From: CATQHW01 sp965243545
Lineage (GTDB): Bacteria > Spirochaetota > Spirochaetia > SZUA-6 > Bin103
NCBI GenBank assembly: GCA_965243545.1
Contig: OZ251573.1
Span: forward strand, 3,968,001 to 4,032,000
Direction of reading: 5' to 3'
Length of the DNA: 64,000 nucleotides
Positions 1 to 7,756 of the stretch are shown here, piece after piece (position 1 is the first letter of the stretch; each line of letters opens with the position of its first letter). A model generated the notes under the pieces. The model saw only the letters and a program-made list of their open reading frames with translations. It did not search any database and was not told the DNA's origin. The position numbers and the translations under genes were made by a program.

Positions 1-928
1 GCAATGGGTACGGCGGCCGGAATCCGGTCGCCGTCGCGCGCTCGGCCGAAAACGTGGTGGTGCTGACGAACTTCCTGATCCGCACGGCGCTGATCGGCAG
101 CGTCTTGCCGGTGACGGCCGCCGCCAGGTCGCACGCCACGCCGCCCAGGTAGCCGAGCGCGTACGGCAGCCCGACGCCGGCGGCCGGCGGCATGCCGAGC
201 TCGCGCCGTACGGTCGCCACCAGCTCCCGCATCGACAGGTCGGGCTTGTCCGCGTAGTTGAACAGGTGCGCGCCCGCCCCCCGATCCAGCATGGCGGCCA
301 GGAATCCGGCCACGTTGTCGACGTAGGCGGTCGACTTCCGGTTGAGGCCTCGGCCGATCATCAGGAACCGGCCGGCGTCGATCTGGCGCATGAGCTGATA
401 GACGTTGCCGCGGTTCCCCTCGCCAAACACCACCGACGGCCGGACGATCACCAATGACCGTTCATCCGGCGCCTCCGCCTGCCACGTGCGGTGCACCTGC
501 TCGGCGCGCAGCTTCGACCGGCCGTAGTGATTGACCGGCGCCGGCGGGTGGTACTCCGTCGCGTCGGGAGCGACCGCGCCGTACACGGATACCGAGCTGG
601 TAAAGACGATCCGGGCGACGTCGAGGTCCCGGCAGGCGGCGCACACGTTGGCCGCGCCGCCGACGTTCACCTCTTCGTAGCGCGACACCGGCTTGACGTC
701 GTCGCGGTGAACGGCCGCCAGGTCGTAGACCGCTTCGGCCCCCGCCAGGGCGGCGGTCAGGGCCGCCCGGTCGCGCGTGTCCGCTTGCCGGTACGCGGCG
801 CCGCCGACCAGATCGCCGTGGCCGGGCGCCGCGTCGACGACGGTGACGTCGTGCCCGGCGTCCTGCAGCGCGCTCACCAGCCGCCGGCCGATGAACCCGG
901 CGCCGCCGACGATCGCTATCGCGGCCAT
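1..928 (-). CDS. NAD-dependent epimerase/dehydratase (extended SDR), C-terminus cut by window edge
   Basis: Reading down from ATG at 928 the frame is open for 309 codons to the window edge. Residues 8-14 are a GGAGFIG dinucleotide-binding loop, a TSS motif lies near 110-112, and YGRSK near 135-139 gives the catalytic Tyr-Lys pair. This is the extended SDR family, which epimerises or dehydrates nucleotide sugars or modifies other small molecules. The nucleotide-sugar class fits the glycosyltransferases that follow, but the substrate cannot be read from the sequence. It is divergent from the glycosyltransferase at 976 across a 47-bp gap. The C-terminal end is missing, so final length is unknown. 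Confidence 0.88.
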   Translation of the reverse strand, partial: MAAIAIVGGAGFIGRRLVSALQDAGHDVTVVDAAPGHGDLVGGAAYRQADTRDRAALTAALAGAEAVYDLAAVHRDDVKPVSRYEEVNVGGAANVCAACRDLDVARIVFTSSVSVYGAVAPDATEYHPPAPVNHYGRSKLRAEQVHRTWQAEAPDERSLVIVRPSVVFGEGNRGNVYQLMRQIDAGRFLMIGRGLNRKSTAYVDNVAGFLAAMLDRGAGAHLFNYADKPDLSMRELVATVRRELGMPPAAGVGLPYALGYLGGVACDLAAAVTGKTLPISAVRIRKFVSTTTFSAERATATGFRPPYPL

Positions 929-954
929 GCAACGCCGGCGCGCAGCTGTCCGGC

Positions 955-964
955 ATGGTATGAT
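955..964. promoter_or_regulatory. Overlapping divergent -10 elements
   Basis: On the plus strand TATGAT (959-964) is preceded by TGG, an extended -10, and ends 11 bases before the ATG at 976. On the minus strand TACCAT (960 down to 955) overlaps it and lies 26 bases before the epimerase ATG. No good -35 box is seen for either, as is common for extended -10 promoters. Confidence 0.5.
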
Positions 965-975
965 TCGGTCGACCG

Positions 976-1779
976 ATGGCCGCTCCGCTGGTATCCGTCA
1001 TCATGCCCAGCTTCAACGCTGAGCGCTTCATCGCCGAATCGATAGAATCGGTCATCGCGCAAACGGTGCGGGATTGGGAGCTGATCGTCGTCGACGACGG
1101 CTCCACCGACGGAACCGCGGCGATCGTCTCCGCCTATCGGCAGCGCGATCCCCGCATCCGCCTGATCGCGCAACCGGCCAACCGGGGCCCGGCCGCCGCC
1201 CGCAACCTGGGGCTCGACCACGCGCAGGGCGATCTGATCGCCTTCATCGACAGCGACGACGTCTGGTTTCCGGAGAAGACGGAAAAGCAGATAGCAGCCA
1301 TGGATCGGTTGCACGCGGACATATCATACACCGCATACGTGCGCCGGCGCGATGGCCGCGCAGCCGGTGACGTCGTCTCCGCTCCGGCCACGGTGCGGTA
1401 CGAACGGTTGCTGCGGCGGTGCGTGATCGGGTGCTCGACCGGGATGGTGCGGCGCGCCACCGGCGGCGCGGTCAGGATGCCGCCGATCCGGCAGCGGCAG
1501 GATCACGGCTATTGGCTGGCGCTGCTGCGCGACGGGTCGCGGACCGCCATCGGCGTCAACGAGCCGCTGGTCTCCTACCGCGTGCACGGCGCGTCGCTCT
1601 CCGCCAACAAGCTGGTCTCCGCCGCCTATACGTGGACGCTGCTGCGGCAGGTCGAACGCCTGCCGTTCGCCCGGGCGGCGTGGTGCTTCTGCGGGTACGC
1701 GGTCGACGGCGTGGCGCTCCGCTTCCTGTTGTCGATGAAGCGGAGCGCCGCTCGCGTCAAGGCCGCCCGCGGTGTCTGA
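976..1779 (+). CDS. Glycosyltransferase family 2
   Basis: The 267-residue protein opens with the GT-A fold signature of family 2: VSVIMPSFN at 6-14, VVDDGSTDGT near 38-47, and the metal-binding DSDD at 92-95. It should transfer a sugar from a nucleotide donor onto a growing glycan at the cytoplasmic face. No transmembrane segment is obvious, so it is not a polytopic synthase. It converges on the GT4-type gene at 1793-2962, with 13 bases between stops. Donor and acceptor are unknown. Confidence 0.9.
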   Translation: MAAPLVSVIMPSFNAERFIAESIESVIAQTVRDWELIVVDDGSTDGTAAIVSAYRQRDPRIRLIAQPANRGPAAARNLGLDHAQGDLIAFIDSDDVWFPEKTEKQIAAMDRLHADISYTAYVRRRDGRAAGDVVSAPATVRYERLLRRCVIGCSTGMVRRATGGAVRMPPIRQRQDHGYWLALLRDGSRTAIGVNEPLVSYRVHGASLSANKLVSAAYTWTLLRQVERLPFARAAWCFCGYAVDGVALRFLLSMKRSAARVKAARGV

Positions 1780-1792
1780 GTCGACCGATCCG

Positions 1793-2962
1793 TCAGGTCC
1801 GGCGCTCAGTCATCCCGCGCCCGCCGTCCCGTTTTCCCGGCCCGCCGGCCAGCGCCGCAAGCGAACGCCGCAATGCGGCGGCGCCGTCGGCGTGGACGTA
1901 TGCGGCGGGCGGCAGCGCCTGCATGTTGGCGCGCCACCGCCGCCAGCGCGCGGGGGTAACGCCGCGCAGCTCGCCGGCCGCCCGACCGACGTCAGCCGCT
2001 TCGATCACCAGCCCGACGTCGTGCCGGCGCACCGCTTCCGCATCGGCGGTGCCGGCCCTGACGATCAACGGCTTCTTGAACAGGCACGCGTCGTAATACC
2101 GGTTCGAACGCGACCAGCCGTAGGGAACGCCGGGCCGATAGCACGTCAGGATCACGTCGGCGCCGCCGAACAGCGCCGGCAGATCGCCGGGATGGCGGTA
2201 TTCGCCCCGGTACTCCAAGCCGGGGATGCCGCGCACCCGCTCCGCGAACGATTCGATGAACCGGCCGGGGACGCCGGCCAGCAGGAACGTGAAACGGCCG
2301 GGATGCGACCGCGCCAGCGCCTCGATCAGGCGCAGCGACCATTCGTCCTTCAATATGCCGAAGTAGCCGACGCGCAACGGTCCGCCGGCGCAGAACGCCG
2401 GCTCCGGATCCGGCGCGCGGTCGCCGGCAGCCGCGGCGAGCGCCGGCTCCACCTTGTTTTCCACCACCAGCGCCGGCGTTTCGGTGCGCAGCCAGCCGCG
2501 GTAGTACGCCAGATAGCCGGCGGAGGTGATCACCAGCAGCCCGCACGCTCCCACCGCCCGCTTCTCCAGCGCTCGAAACAGCCGGCCGCGCAGACCGGCG
2601 GCCACCTGCAGGCCGCGTACGTCGGCGATCTCGGCGACCACCCGCACCTGCAACCGGACCCCGGCCGCCAGCGCCAGCAGCAGCAGGTCGGTCCCGAACG
2701 CGTACGCCAGATCGTTGCGTTTGATCGCGGCGCGCACCCGGCGCAGGCAGCTCACCAGGCGCAGACCGCGCCGCAGATAGCGCCGATGGTCGATGCGTCC
2801 CAGCGACTCGACGCGGCAGCGCAGGGTGCGCGCCACAGCGCCGTAGCGTTCAAAGCCGATTGCCTCCACGGCGAATCCGCAACGCTGCAGCATGGCGACG
2901 CGCACCCCGTTGTGCGCGTCCGTCAGCGAGGACAGGACGCAGAGAATCCGGGCCGGTGGCAT
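1793..2962 (-). CDS. Glycosyltransferase, GT4-like (group 1)
   Basis: From ATG at 2962 the frame gives 389 residues. The N-terminus (PARILCVLSSLTDAHNGVR) looks like the donor-independent Rossmann half of GT-B enzymes. The C-terminal half has the GT4 pattern: RVGYFGILKDEWSLRLIEAL, then a FLLAGVPG strand, and a late segment (LFGGADVILTCYRPG followed by KPLIVRAGTADAEAV) matching the donor-sugar pocket. The frame is open upstream of this ATG, but the extra sequence shadows the gene at 3056. A possible TGG-TATCGT extended -10 lies about 20 bases upstream. Role inferred: glycan assembly in the surface polysaccharide locus. Confidence 0.82.
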   Translation of the reverse strand: MPPARILCVLSSLTDAHNGVRVAMLQRCGFAVEAIGFERYGAVARTLRCRVESLGRIDHRRYLRRGLRLVSCLRRVRAAIKRNDLAYAFGTDLLLLALAAGVRLQVRVVAEIADVRGLQVAAGLRGRLFRALEKRAVGACGLLVITSAGYLAYYRGWLRTETPALVVENKVEPALAAAAGDRAPDPEPAFCAGGPLRVGYFGILKDEWSLRLIEALARSHPGRFTFLLAGVPGRFIESFAERVRGIPGLEYRGEYRHPGDLPALFGGADVILTCYRPGVPYGWSRSNRYYDACLFKKPLIVRAGTADAEAVRRHDVGLVIEAADVGRAAGELRGVTPARWRRWRANMQALPPAAYVHADGAAALRRSLAALAGGPGKRDGGRGMTERRT

Positions 2963-3040
2963 GTGCGTCAGGCGTGCCGGGCACGATACCACGTATGCCG
3001 CGGCGGCAAGGCGCCCGGCGGCGCGGTGCGGCCCGCGGCG

Positions 3041-3049
3041 TGCTAACGT
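3041..3049 (+). promoter_or_regulatory. Extended -10 six bases before ATG
   Basis: TGC followed by TAACGT (3044-3049) is an extended -10. It ends six bases before the ATG at 3056, so transcription would start at or next to the start codon. Confidence 0.4.
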
Positions 3050-3055
3050 GGCGCC

Positions 3056-4453
3056 ATGAAGCGGCGCGCAGGCGCTGACCGGCGCGCCGATGCGGGTCGG
3101 CGGCCGGCGGCCGTCCGGCCGGAAGCGTGGCTGCTGCGGACGGTGCGGCGGCTGGCGTTGCGGGCCTGCAACAAGCGCTGGACCGTTCTCTGGTTCGTCC
3201 GCTCCCGGCTGCGCGTTGCGCGGCGCGGCTTGCGGCGGCGACCGGCGCCAACTCCGGCTGGGAGCGGCGTTGCGCCCGACCGCCTGCGGCCGGACGTGGC
3301 CGCGGCGACGCCTGCCGAGGTCCTGGCGCCGGTCTTTGATCTGCGGGACTACAATCCCATGCACTGGCCCCGCGACGCCGGCGGCCGGGTGGCGGCGCTG
3401 GGACCTCTCTACCGGTTGCCGCCGGGGGTCAGGGCGGACCTTCCCGTGCGGCGCCGCGACCCGCTTGCGTTGCGCCGCTTCCATCACGTCGAAGACGCGG
3501 CCGCGTTCCACGCCGATCCGGTCACCCGGGCCGGTGAGCTGGCGCGGCTGGCCGCCGCCGGCGTGGTCGTGCGCGCCGCCGACGCCGACGCCCGGCTCGG
3601 GGCGCTGCTCGGCGCCGAACTGCAGCGGCTGTTGACCGCAGAGGCGGCGGACCTCGACGCCGGCGCGCGCGAGCTGCGCAGCATCGCGCTACGGCGCGCG
3701 GCGCTCCGCACCCATTCATCGTGGGCACGGAACCCGGCCAACCTGCCGTCCGTGTCGATCCTGCTGCCGACGCGGCGCCCGGCGTTGTTGCCGCAGGCGC
3801 TCGCCGCGGTGGCCGCGCAGACCTATCCGCGGCTGGAGCTGGTGCTGGGACTGCACGGTCACGAACGGGCGTTCAAGGACGCCGCCCGGCTCGCGGCCGA
3901 GCTGCGGCTGCCGCACCGGATCGTGCCGGTGGCCGGCAGCGCTCCGCTCGGCGCGGTGCTCAACGCCGCGGCGGCGGCCGCCGGCGGCGAGCTGCTCACC
4001 AAGATGGACGACGACGACCGCTACGGCGCCGACCACGTCTGGGACCTGGTGCTGGCGCGCGCGTACTCGCGCGCGCAGCTAGTCGGCAAGGGCTCGGAGT
4101 TCGTCTATCTGGCAAGATCGAACCGCACCGTGCACCGCTATCGGGGACAGGGCGAGGCGTATCGGGACTTTCTGCATGGGGGCGCCATGCTGATCGCCCG
4201 CGATGACCTGGCGCGCGTCGGCGGCTGGCGGAACGTGCCGATGGGAGAAGACCTGGGGCTGACCGAGGACGTGCTGCGCGCCGGCGGGGCGGTATACCGG
4301 ACCCACGGCGCCGGACACCTGTGGGTCCGGCACGGCGACGGCCACGCGTGGGACGCCGGCGACGACTACTTTCTGGGGATTGCCGACAGCGTCAGCCGCG
4401 GCTTCAACGCGGCGCTGGCCGGCCTTGCGGCTTTGGTTCCGCCGGCCGCATAA
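3056..4453 (+). CDS. Glycosyltransferase family 2 with long N-terminal extension
   Basis: This 465-residue protein has its GT-A domain in the C-terminal half. PSVSILLPTRRPALLPQAL begins it near 229, and the metal-binding acidic cluster MDDDDRYG sits at 317-324. A GEDLGLTEDVL segment near 402 resembles the ED acceptor-base motif of family 2. The first 220 residues are Arg/Ala-rich, match nothing I recognise, and include a basic stretch that could contact membrane. The last 50 bases overlap the convergent polymerase gene (4404-5615). Likely a second elongating transferase of this polysaccharide locus; substrate unknown. Confidence 0.82.
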   Translation: MKRRAGADRRADAGRRPAAVRPEAWLLRTVRRLALRACNKRWTVLWFVRSRLRVARRGLRRRPAPTPAGSGVAPDRLRPDVAAATPAEVLAPVFDLRDYNPMHWPRDAGGRVAALGPLYRLPPGVRADLPVRRRDPLALRRFHHVEDAAAFHADPVTRAGELARLAAAGVVVRAADADARLGALLGAELQRLLTAEAADLDAGARELRSIALRRAALRTHSSWARNPANLPSVSILLPTRRPALLPQALAAVAAQTYPRLELVLGLHGHERAFKDAARLAAELRLPHRIVPVAGSAPLGAVLNAAAAAAGGELLTKMDDDDRYGADHVWDLVLARAYSRAQLVGKGSEFVYLARSNRTVHRYRGQGEAYRDFLHGGAMLIARDDLARVGGWRNVPMGEDLGLTEDVLRAGGAVYRTHGAGHLWVRHGDGHAWDAGDDYFLGIADSVSRGFNAALAGLAALVPPAA

Positions 4454-5615
4454 CCGCCGGGCGCCGCCGGCCGGGTTGCGGGCTCATGCACAGGCCGATG
4501 ATCGTCCACTGCAGCACGCCGATGCTCACGGCGTTTTGCAGCAGCGTGATGCCGAACACGTTGGCGACGATCACGCTGGTCAGGACGGCAAGCCCAAGCG
4601 CCCGCAACGCGCCGTCTTCCTGCCGGTGCAGCAGGACCCACAGCGCCGCCAGAAGCGCGATGAACGCGGCCAGCCCCGCGGCGCCGGTCTGCAGGGCGAC
4701 CTGCAGGAAGTGGCTGTGCGTCGAAAACGTGATCTCCGACACGTCGCGCAGGATCGTTCCGGCGCCGTAGCCGAAGTACGGTCTGGCCAGTATCAGATCG
4801 AGCACGATCGGCCAGAACAGCTCGCGCGGAGTCCGCACCGACAGGCCGAAGGCAAAGGTCCCGCCGCCGACGATACCGATGAGAACCTGTGACAGCGCAG
4901 CCAGAAAGACGGTCACGTAGCCGGCGAACAGCAGCAGCGCGATCAGCGGCAGGTACGCCAACCAGGGGCCGGCCCGGCGCGTGTGGTAGAACCACAGGAA
5001 CGCCGGAATCAGTCCCAGTGAGGCAGCGATCTGGACTCTGGCGCCGGCTGCGTACGCCATCAGAAACGATCCCAGGACGGCGCCGCCGACCGCCAGCCAC
5101 ACCGGCGCGGCGCGGCGCCGGATCGCCACGCAGGCGAGCAACAGGAACACCTGCGCGCCCGCCGCCGCGTATTGATATATCCGCCAGTGCCACGGCGTCG
5201 TGTCCGGTCCCAGCCGTTCATACGGAAAGTAGACGACCCGCGCCGTGAGCGCGGCGCCCGCGCAGACCAGCAGGACCGCGAAGGCTCCGGCGGGCAGGCG
5301 GCCGCCGTACTGGTACAGGGCGGCGACGTACACGGCGATCAGCCCGATCACCGCGGTGTGGACCGCCGCGCGCGGTTCCGGGTTGCCGAGCGTAGAGACC
5401 GCGTACACGGCGAACAGCGCGGCGAATGCCGCGACGACCGGCCGGAAGCCGCGCGACAGGCTGCGGTCGAGCAGAAACGGCGCCGCGCACGACGCCAGCG
5501 CGCCGGCCAGCAGGAAGTCGCCGGCCGCCGAGTCGTACAGTCCGGTGGCGGTGTTGAGCGCGGCGGCGAGCGCCGCCAGCGAGATCGTGAATGACGCGAC
5601 AACTTGGTGGCGCAC
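4404..5615 (-). CDS. O-antigen polymerase/ligase-like membrane protein
   Basis: GTG at 5615 starts a 403-residue polytopic protein of about ten hydrophobic segments, with a larger soluble stretch between late helices. This is the usual shape of Wzy polymerases and WaaL-type ligases. RPYFGYGAGTILRD near 265 followed by STHSHFLQVALQTG carries the conserved G-G and H-x-H-x-xxL features of the Wzy_C/O-antigen ligase family. It should join polysaccharide repeat units at the outer face of the inner membrane. It lies 29 bases after the chain-length protein (5645-6844) on the same strand, so the two are probably cotranscribed. Polymerase versus ligase cannot be decided here. Confidence 0.8.
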   Translation of the reverse strand: MRHQVVASFTISLAALAAALNTATGLYDSAAGDFLLAGALASCAAPFLLDRSLSRGFRPVVAAFAALFAVYAVSTLGNPEPRAAVHTAVIGLIAVYVAALYQYGGRLPAGAFAVLLVCAGAALTARVVYFPYERLGPDTTPWHWRIYQYAAAGAQVFLLLACVAIRRRAAPVWLAVGGAVLGSFLMAYAAGARVQIAASLGLIPAFLWFYHTRRAGPWLAYLPLIALLLFAGYVTVFLAALSQVLIGIVGGGTFAFGLSVRTPRELFWPIVLDLILARPYFGYGAGTILRDVSEITFSTHSHFLQVALQTGAAGLAAFIALLAALWVLLHRQEDGALRALGLAVLTSVIVANVFGITLLQNAVSIGVLQWTIIGLCMSPQPGRRRPAVMRPAEPKPQGRPAPR

Positions 5616-5644
5616 GGGCCGGCCGGTTCCTGGCAGCGACCGTC

Positions 5645-6844
5645 TCAGCGACCGCTCCGGCCGCTCCGGCCGCGGATGGTGTTGAGAAACAGGACGGCCA
5701 ACAGGCCGGCGGCCAGGGATGCGAAGAACGCGGCCGTGAGTATCCGCCGCCGTTGCGGACCGACCCGCAGGTCCGGGACCTCCGCCTCCTCCAGTACCTG
5801 AAAGGCCGGCTCCTGCCCGGTCACCTGCAGCTTGGCAAGCTCATGCTCTCGCGAAAGGAGCTTGAAGACCTCGATCCGGACCTCCTGTTCAAGGCGCAGA
5901 CGGGCGAACTCCTGCGCCAGCGCCGGCAGCTCGCGCTGCGCCGGGAGCTGCCCGCCGTCGTACTCCCGGTAACCCGATTCCATCTCATCGATCAGCTCCC
6001 GGAGATTGTCGCGTTCCTCTCTCAGCACCAGCAGGGCAGCGTCGTTGTCCGGCGCCACCTCGCCGTACGTCTCAATCTCGACCTCGGTGAGCAGCAGGCT
6101 GTTGTTGAGATCGGCGATCCGGCGGACGTATTCCCGCGCCAGATCGTTCACGTTGAGCACGCCGTGGCGCTCCTGAAACTCCCTGATGCGTGCCGCGTAA
6201 TCCGCGATCTGCGCTTCCACTTCGCGGTGGCGATCGGCGATCAGTTTCAGGCGGTCGCGGCTGCGGTCGCCGCCGAGGTCGCCGAACCGCTCATGCAGGA
6301 GAGCCACCATCCGGTTGACCACTCTGGCGGCGAATTCCGGATCGGTGCTGCGGTACGAAACGCGCAGAGTTCTGGCCGAGAAGTCCTGTTCGAACGCGGC
6401 CTTGGCCAGGAACCGGTTCCGCACCCAGCCGCGCACGTTCTGTTTGATGCGGTACCGTTCCGCCAAGTCGAATTCTTGGGCCATGGCGTCGACTATCGTG
6501 TTGCCGTTCAGAAGGGTGATGGCAAGGCGCATGTTGTTGACCTGCCCCGGCAACAGACCGGAAAGCGACGACCGGTTGAGCAGACCGCTCAACTCCGTGG
6601 TCAAGCCGGGCGCATCGGTTTCGCGGGGCACCAGGAGGAGCGCTTCGGCGCGGTAGACGTTCGGCAGCGGATTCCGGTCGTCGGGAAGTATGAGAGAGAG
6701 AACCAAGTAGATCAGTACCAGAGCCGTACCGGCGGCGGTGACGGCGGCGATCAGCCAGCGGCCCCGCCAGAGCACGCCGGCCAGCTGCCGGAGGTCGTAG
6801 GGGGCGTCCGGCGCCGGCTCGCCGCCGCCGGGTGTGTCGCTCAT
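5645..6844 (-). CDS. Polysaccharide chain-length determinant (Wzz/GumC-type)
   Basis: From ATG at 6844 the product is 399 residues. A membrane segment near 33-55 is followed by a periplasmic domain rich in predicted coiled coil (about 170-345). A second membrane segment at the C-terminus (ILTAAFFASLAAGLLAVLFL) is preceded by a Pro-containing stretch. This is the polysaccharide copolymerase layout. No Walker motifs follow, so there is no fused tyrosine-kinase domain. ATGGTA at 6854-6859 reads as a minus-strand TACCAT -10, nine bases before the start. Its neighbours, the polymerase and the SLBB exporter, fit a Wzy-dependent pathway. Confidence 0.85.
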   Translation of the reverse strand: MSDTPGGGEPAPDAPYDLRQLAGVLWRGRWLIAAVTAAGTALVLIYLVLSLILPDDRNPLPNVYRAEALLLVPRETDAPGLTTELSGLLNRSSLSGLLPGQVNNMRLAITLLNGNTIVDAMAQEFDLAERYRIKQNVRGWVRNRFLAKAAFEQDFSARTLRVSYRSTDPEFAARVVNRMVALLHERFGDLGGDRSRDRLKLIADRHREVEAQIADYAARIREFQERHGVLNVNDLAREYVRRIADLNNSLLLTEVEIETYGEVAPDNDAALLVLREERDNLRELIDEMESGYREYDGGQLPAQRELPALAQEFARLRLEQEVRIEVFKLLSREHELAKLQVTGQEPAFQVLEEAEVPDLRVGPQRRRILTAAFFASLAAGLLAVLFLNTIRGRSGRSGR

Positions 6845-6879
6845 TCGCGCGGGATGGTACCGGTGCGCCGCGGCGGCGG

Positions 6880-7740
6880 CTACCGGACCGGCCGCCGGCC
6901 GGGGGCGCCGGCATTCGCTCTCCGCACGTGGACGCCGCCGGCGGCCGGCCGGGCCGCGCCGCCGATGATCGACGTACACTCCCGCAACGCGGCGTCGAGC
7001 GTCCGCTCGCTTTCCGGGCTGAGCGCCGGGCGCTCGGCCGTCCGCAAGGGGACGAACAGCAGCCGCTGCAGGAACGCCGTCTCCTTGAGCGCGTGCAGCG
7101 TGCGCCGCAGTCCCAGACGCCGCATGACGGTGCGCGCCAGCGTCGCCGCGCTGGCCAGCAGGAGGTTCCGGGGCGCCACCGATTCGTTGACGGCGCGCGA
7201 CGCCGCGTTGGCGAACGGAGCGCTGCCGCAGAGCGACGTCAGGACATCCAGACAGGTCCGCGTGTCCCGCGTGAGCGCGTCGAAGCGGATGAACATCAGG
7301 TCGGCGTCCAGGGCCAGCAGCCGGCGCACGTCGGCCGGCGTCAGGCGCTCCCGGACGATCCGCCGTTCCAGCGACCGGGCGCCCATCCACACCGCGGGGC
7401 GGCCGCGGCTTTTGGCGTAGCGGATCATGGAGACGGCGCGGTCGCGGTGATCGCGCACCAACGCCACCAGCAGTATCCGCGCGCCGCGGCTCCGCAACGC
7501 CTCGACGCCGCCGGTGAGCCGCGCGTCCCGGTAGGCCAGATTCGCCACGTCGACCAGGATGCGGCCCGATTCGGCCACCGAGCGGCGCAGGCGGTCGAAC
7601 AGACGCGGCGACCGGTAGTAGTACCCCTCCTTGATCTCCGGGAACGCGTAGTCGGGGTGCCGCTTCAGGAGCTCGTACAGAAAGGTGCTCCCCGAACGGC
7701 CCGGCCCCACCACCAGCAGGTAGTCGTACCGCAGGCTCAC
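6880..7740 (-). CDS. PAPS-dependent sulfotransferase
   Basis: GTG at 7740 starts 286 residues. VVGPGRSGSTFLYELLKRHP at the N-terminus is the 5'-phosphosulfate-binding loop of the sulfotransferase family, and LVRDHRDRAVSMIRYAKSRG near 94-112 is the 3'-phosphate-binding region (R...S). It should move sulfate from PAPS to a carbohydrate. The setting supports a surface polysaccharide as acceptor: it sits between the chain-length protein and the SLBB exporter. An APS kinase that makes PAPS lies just beyond the exporter. The start is 16 bases after the stop of the SLBB gene, so the genes are likely cotranscribed. Confidence 0.86.
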   Translation of the reverse strand: MSLRYDYLLVVGPGRSGSTFLYELLKRHPDYAFPEIKEGYYYRSPRLFDRLRRSVAESGRILVDVANLAYRDARLTGGVEALRSRGARILLVALVRDHRDRAVSMIRYAKSRGRPAVWMGARSLERRIVRERLTPADVRRLLALDADLMFIRFDALTRDTRTCLDVLTSLCGSAPFANAASRAVNESVAPRNLLLASAATLARTVMRRLGLRRTLHALKETAFLQRLLFVPLRTAERPALSPESERTLDAALRECTSIIGGAARPAAGGVHVRRANAGAPGRRPVR

Positions 7741-7756
7741 GTCCGGTCCCGCGAAG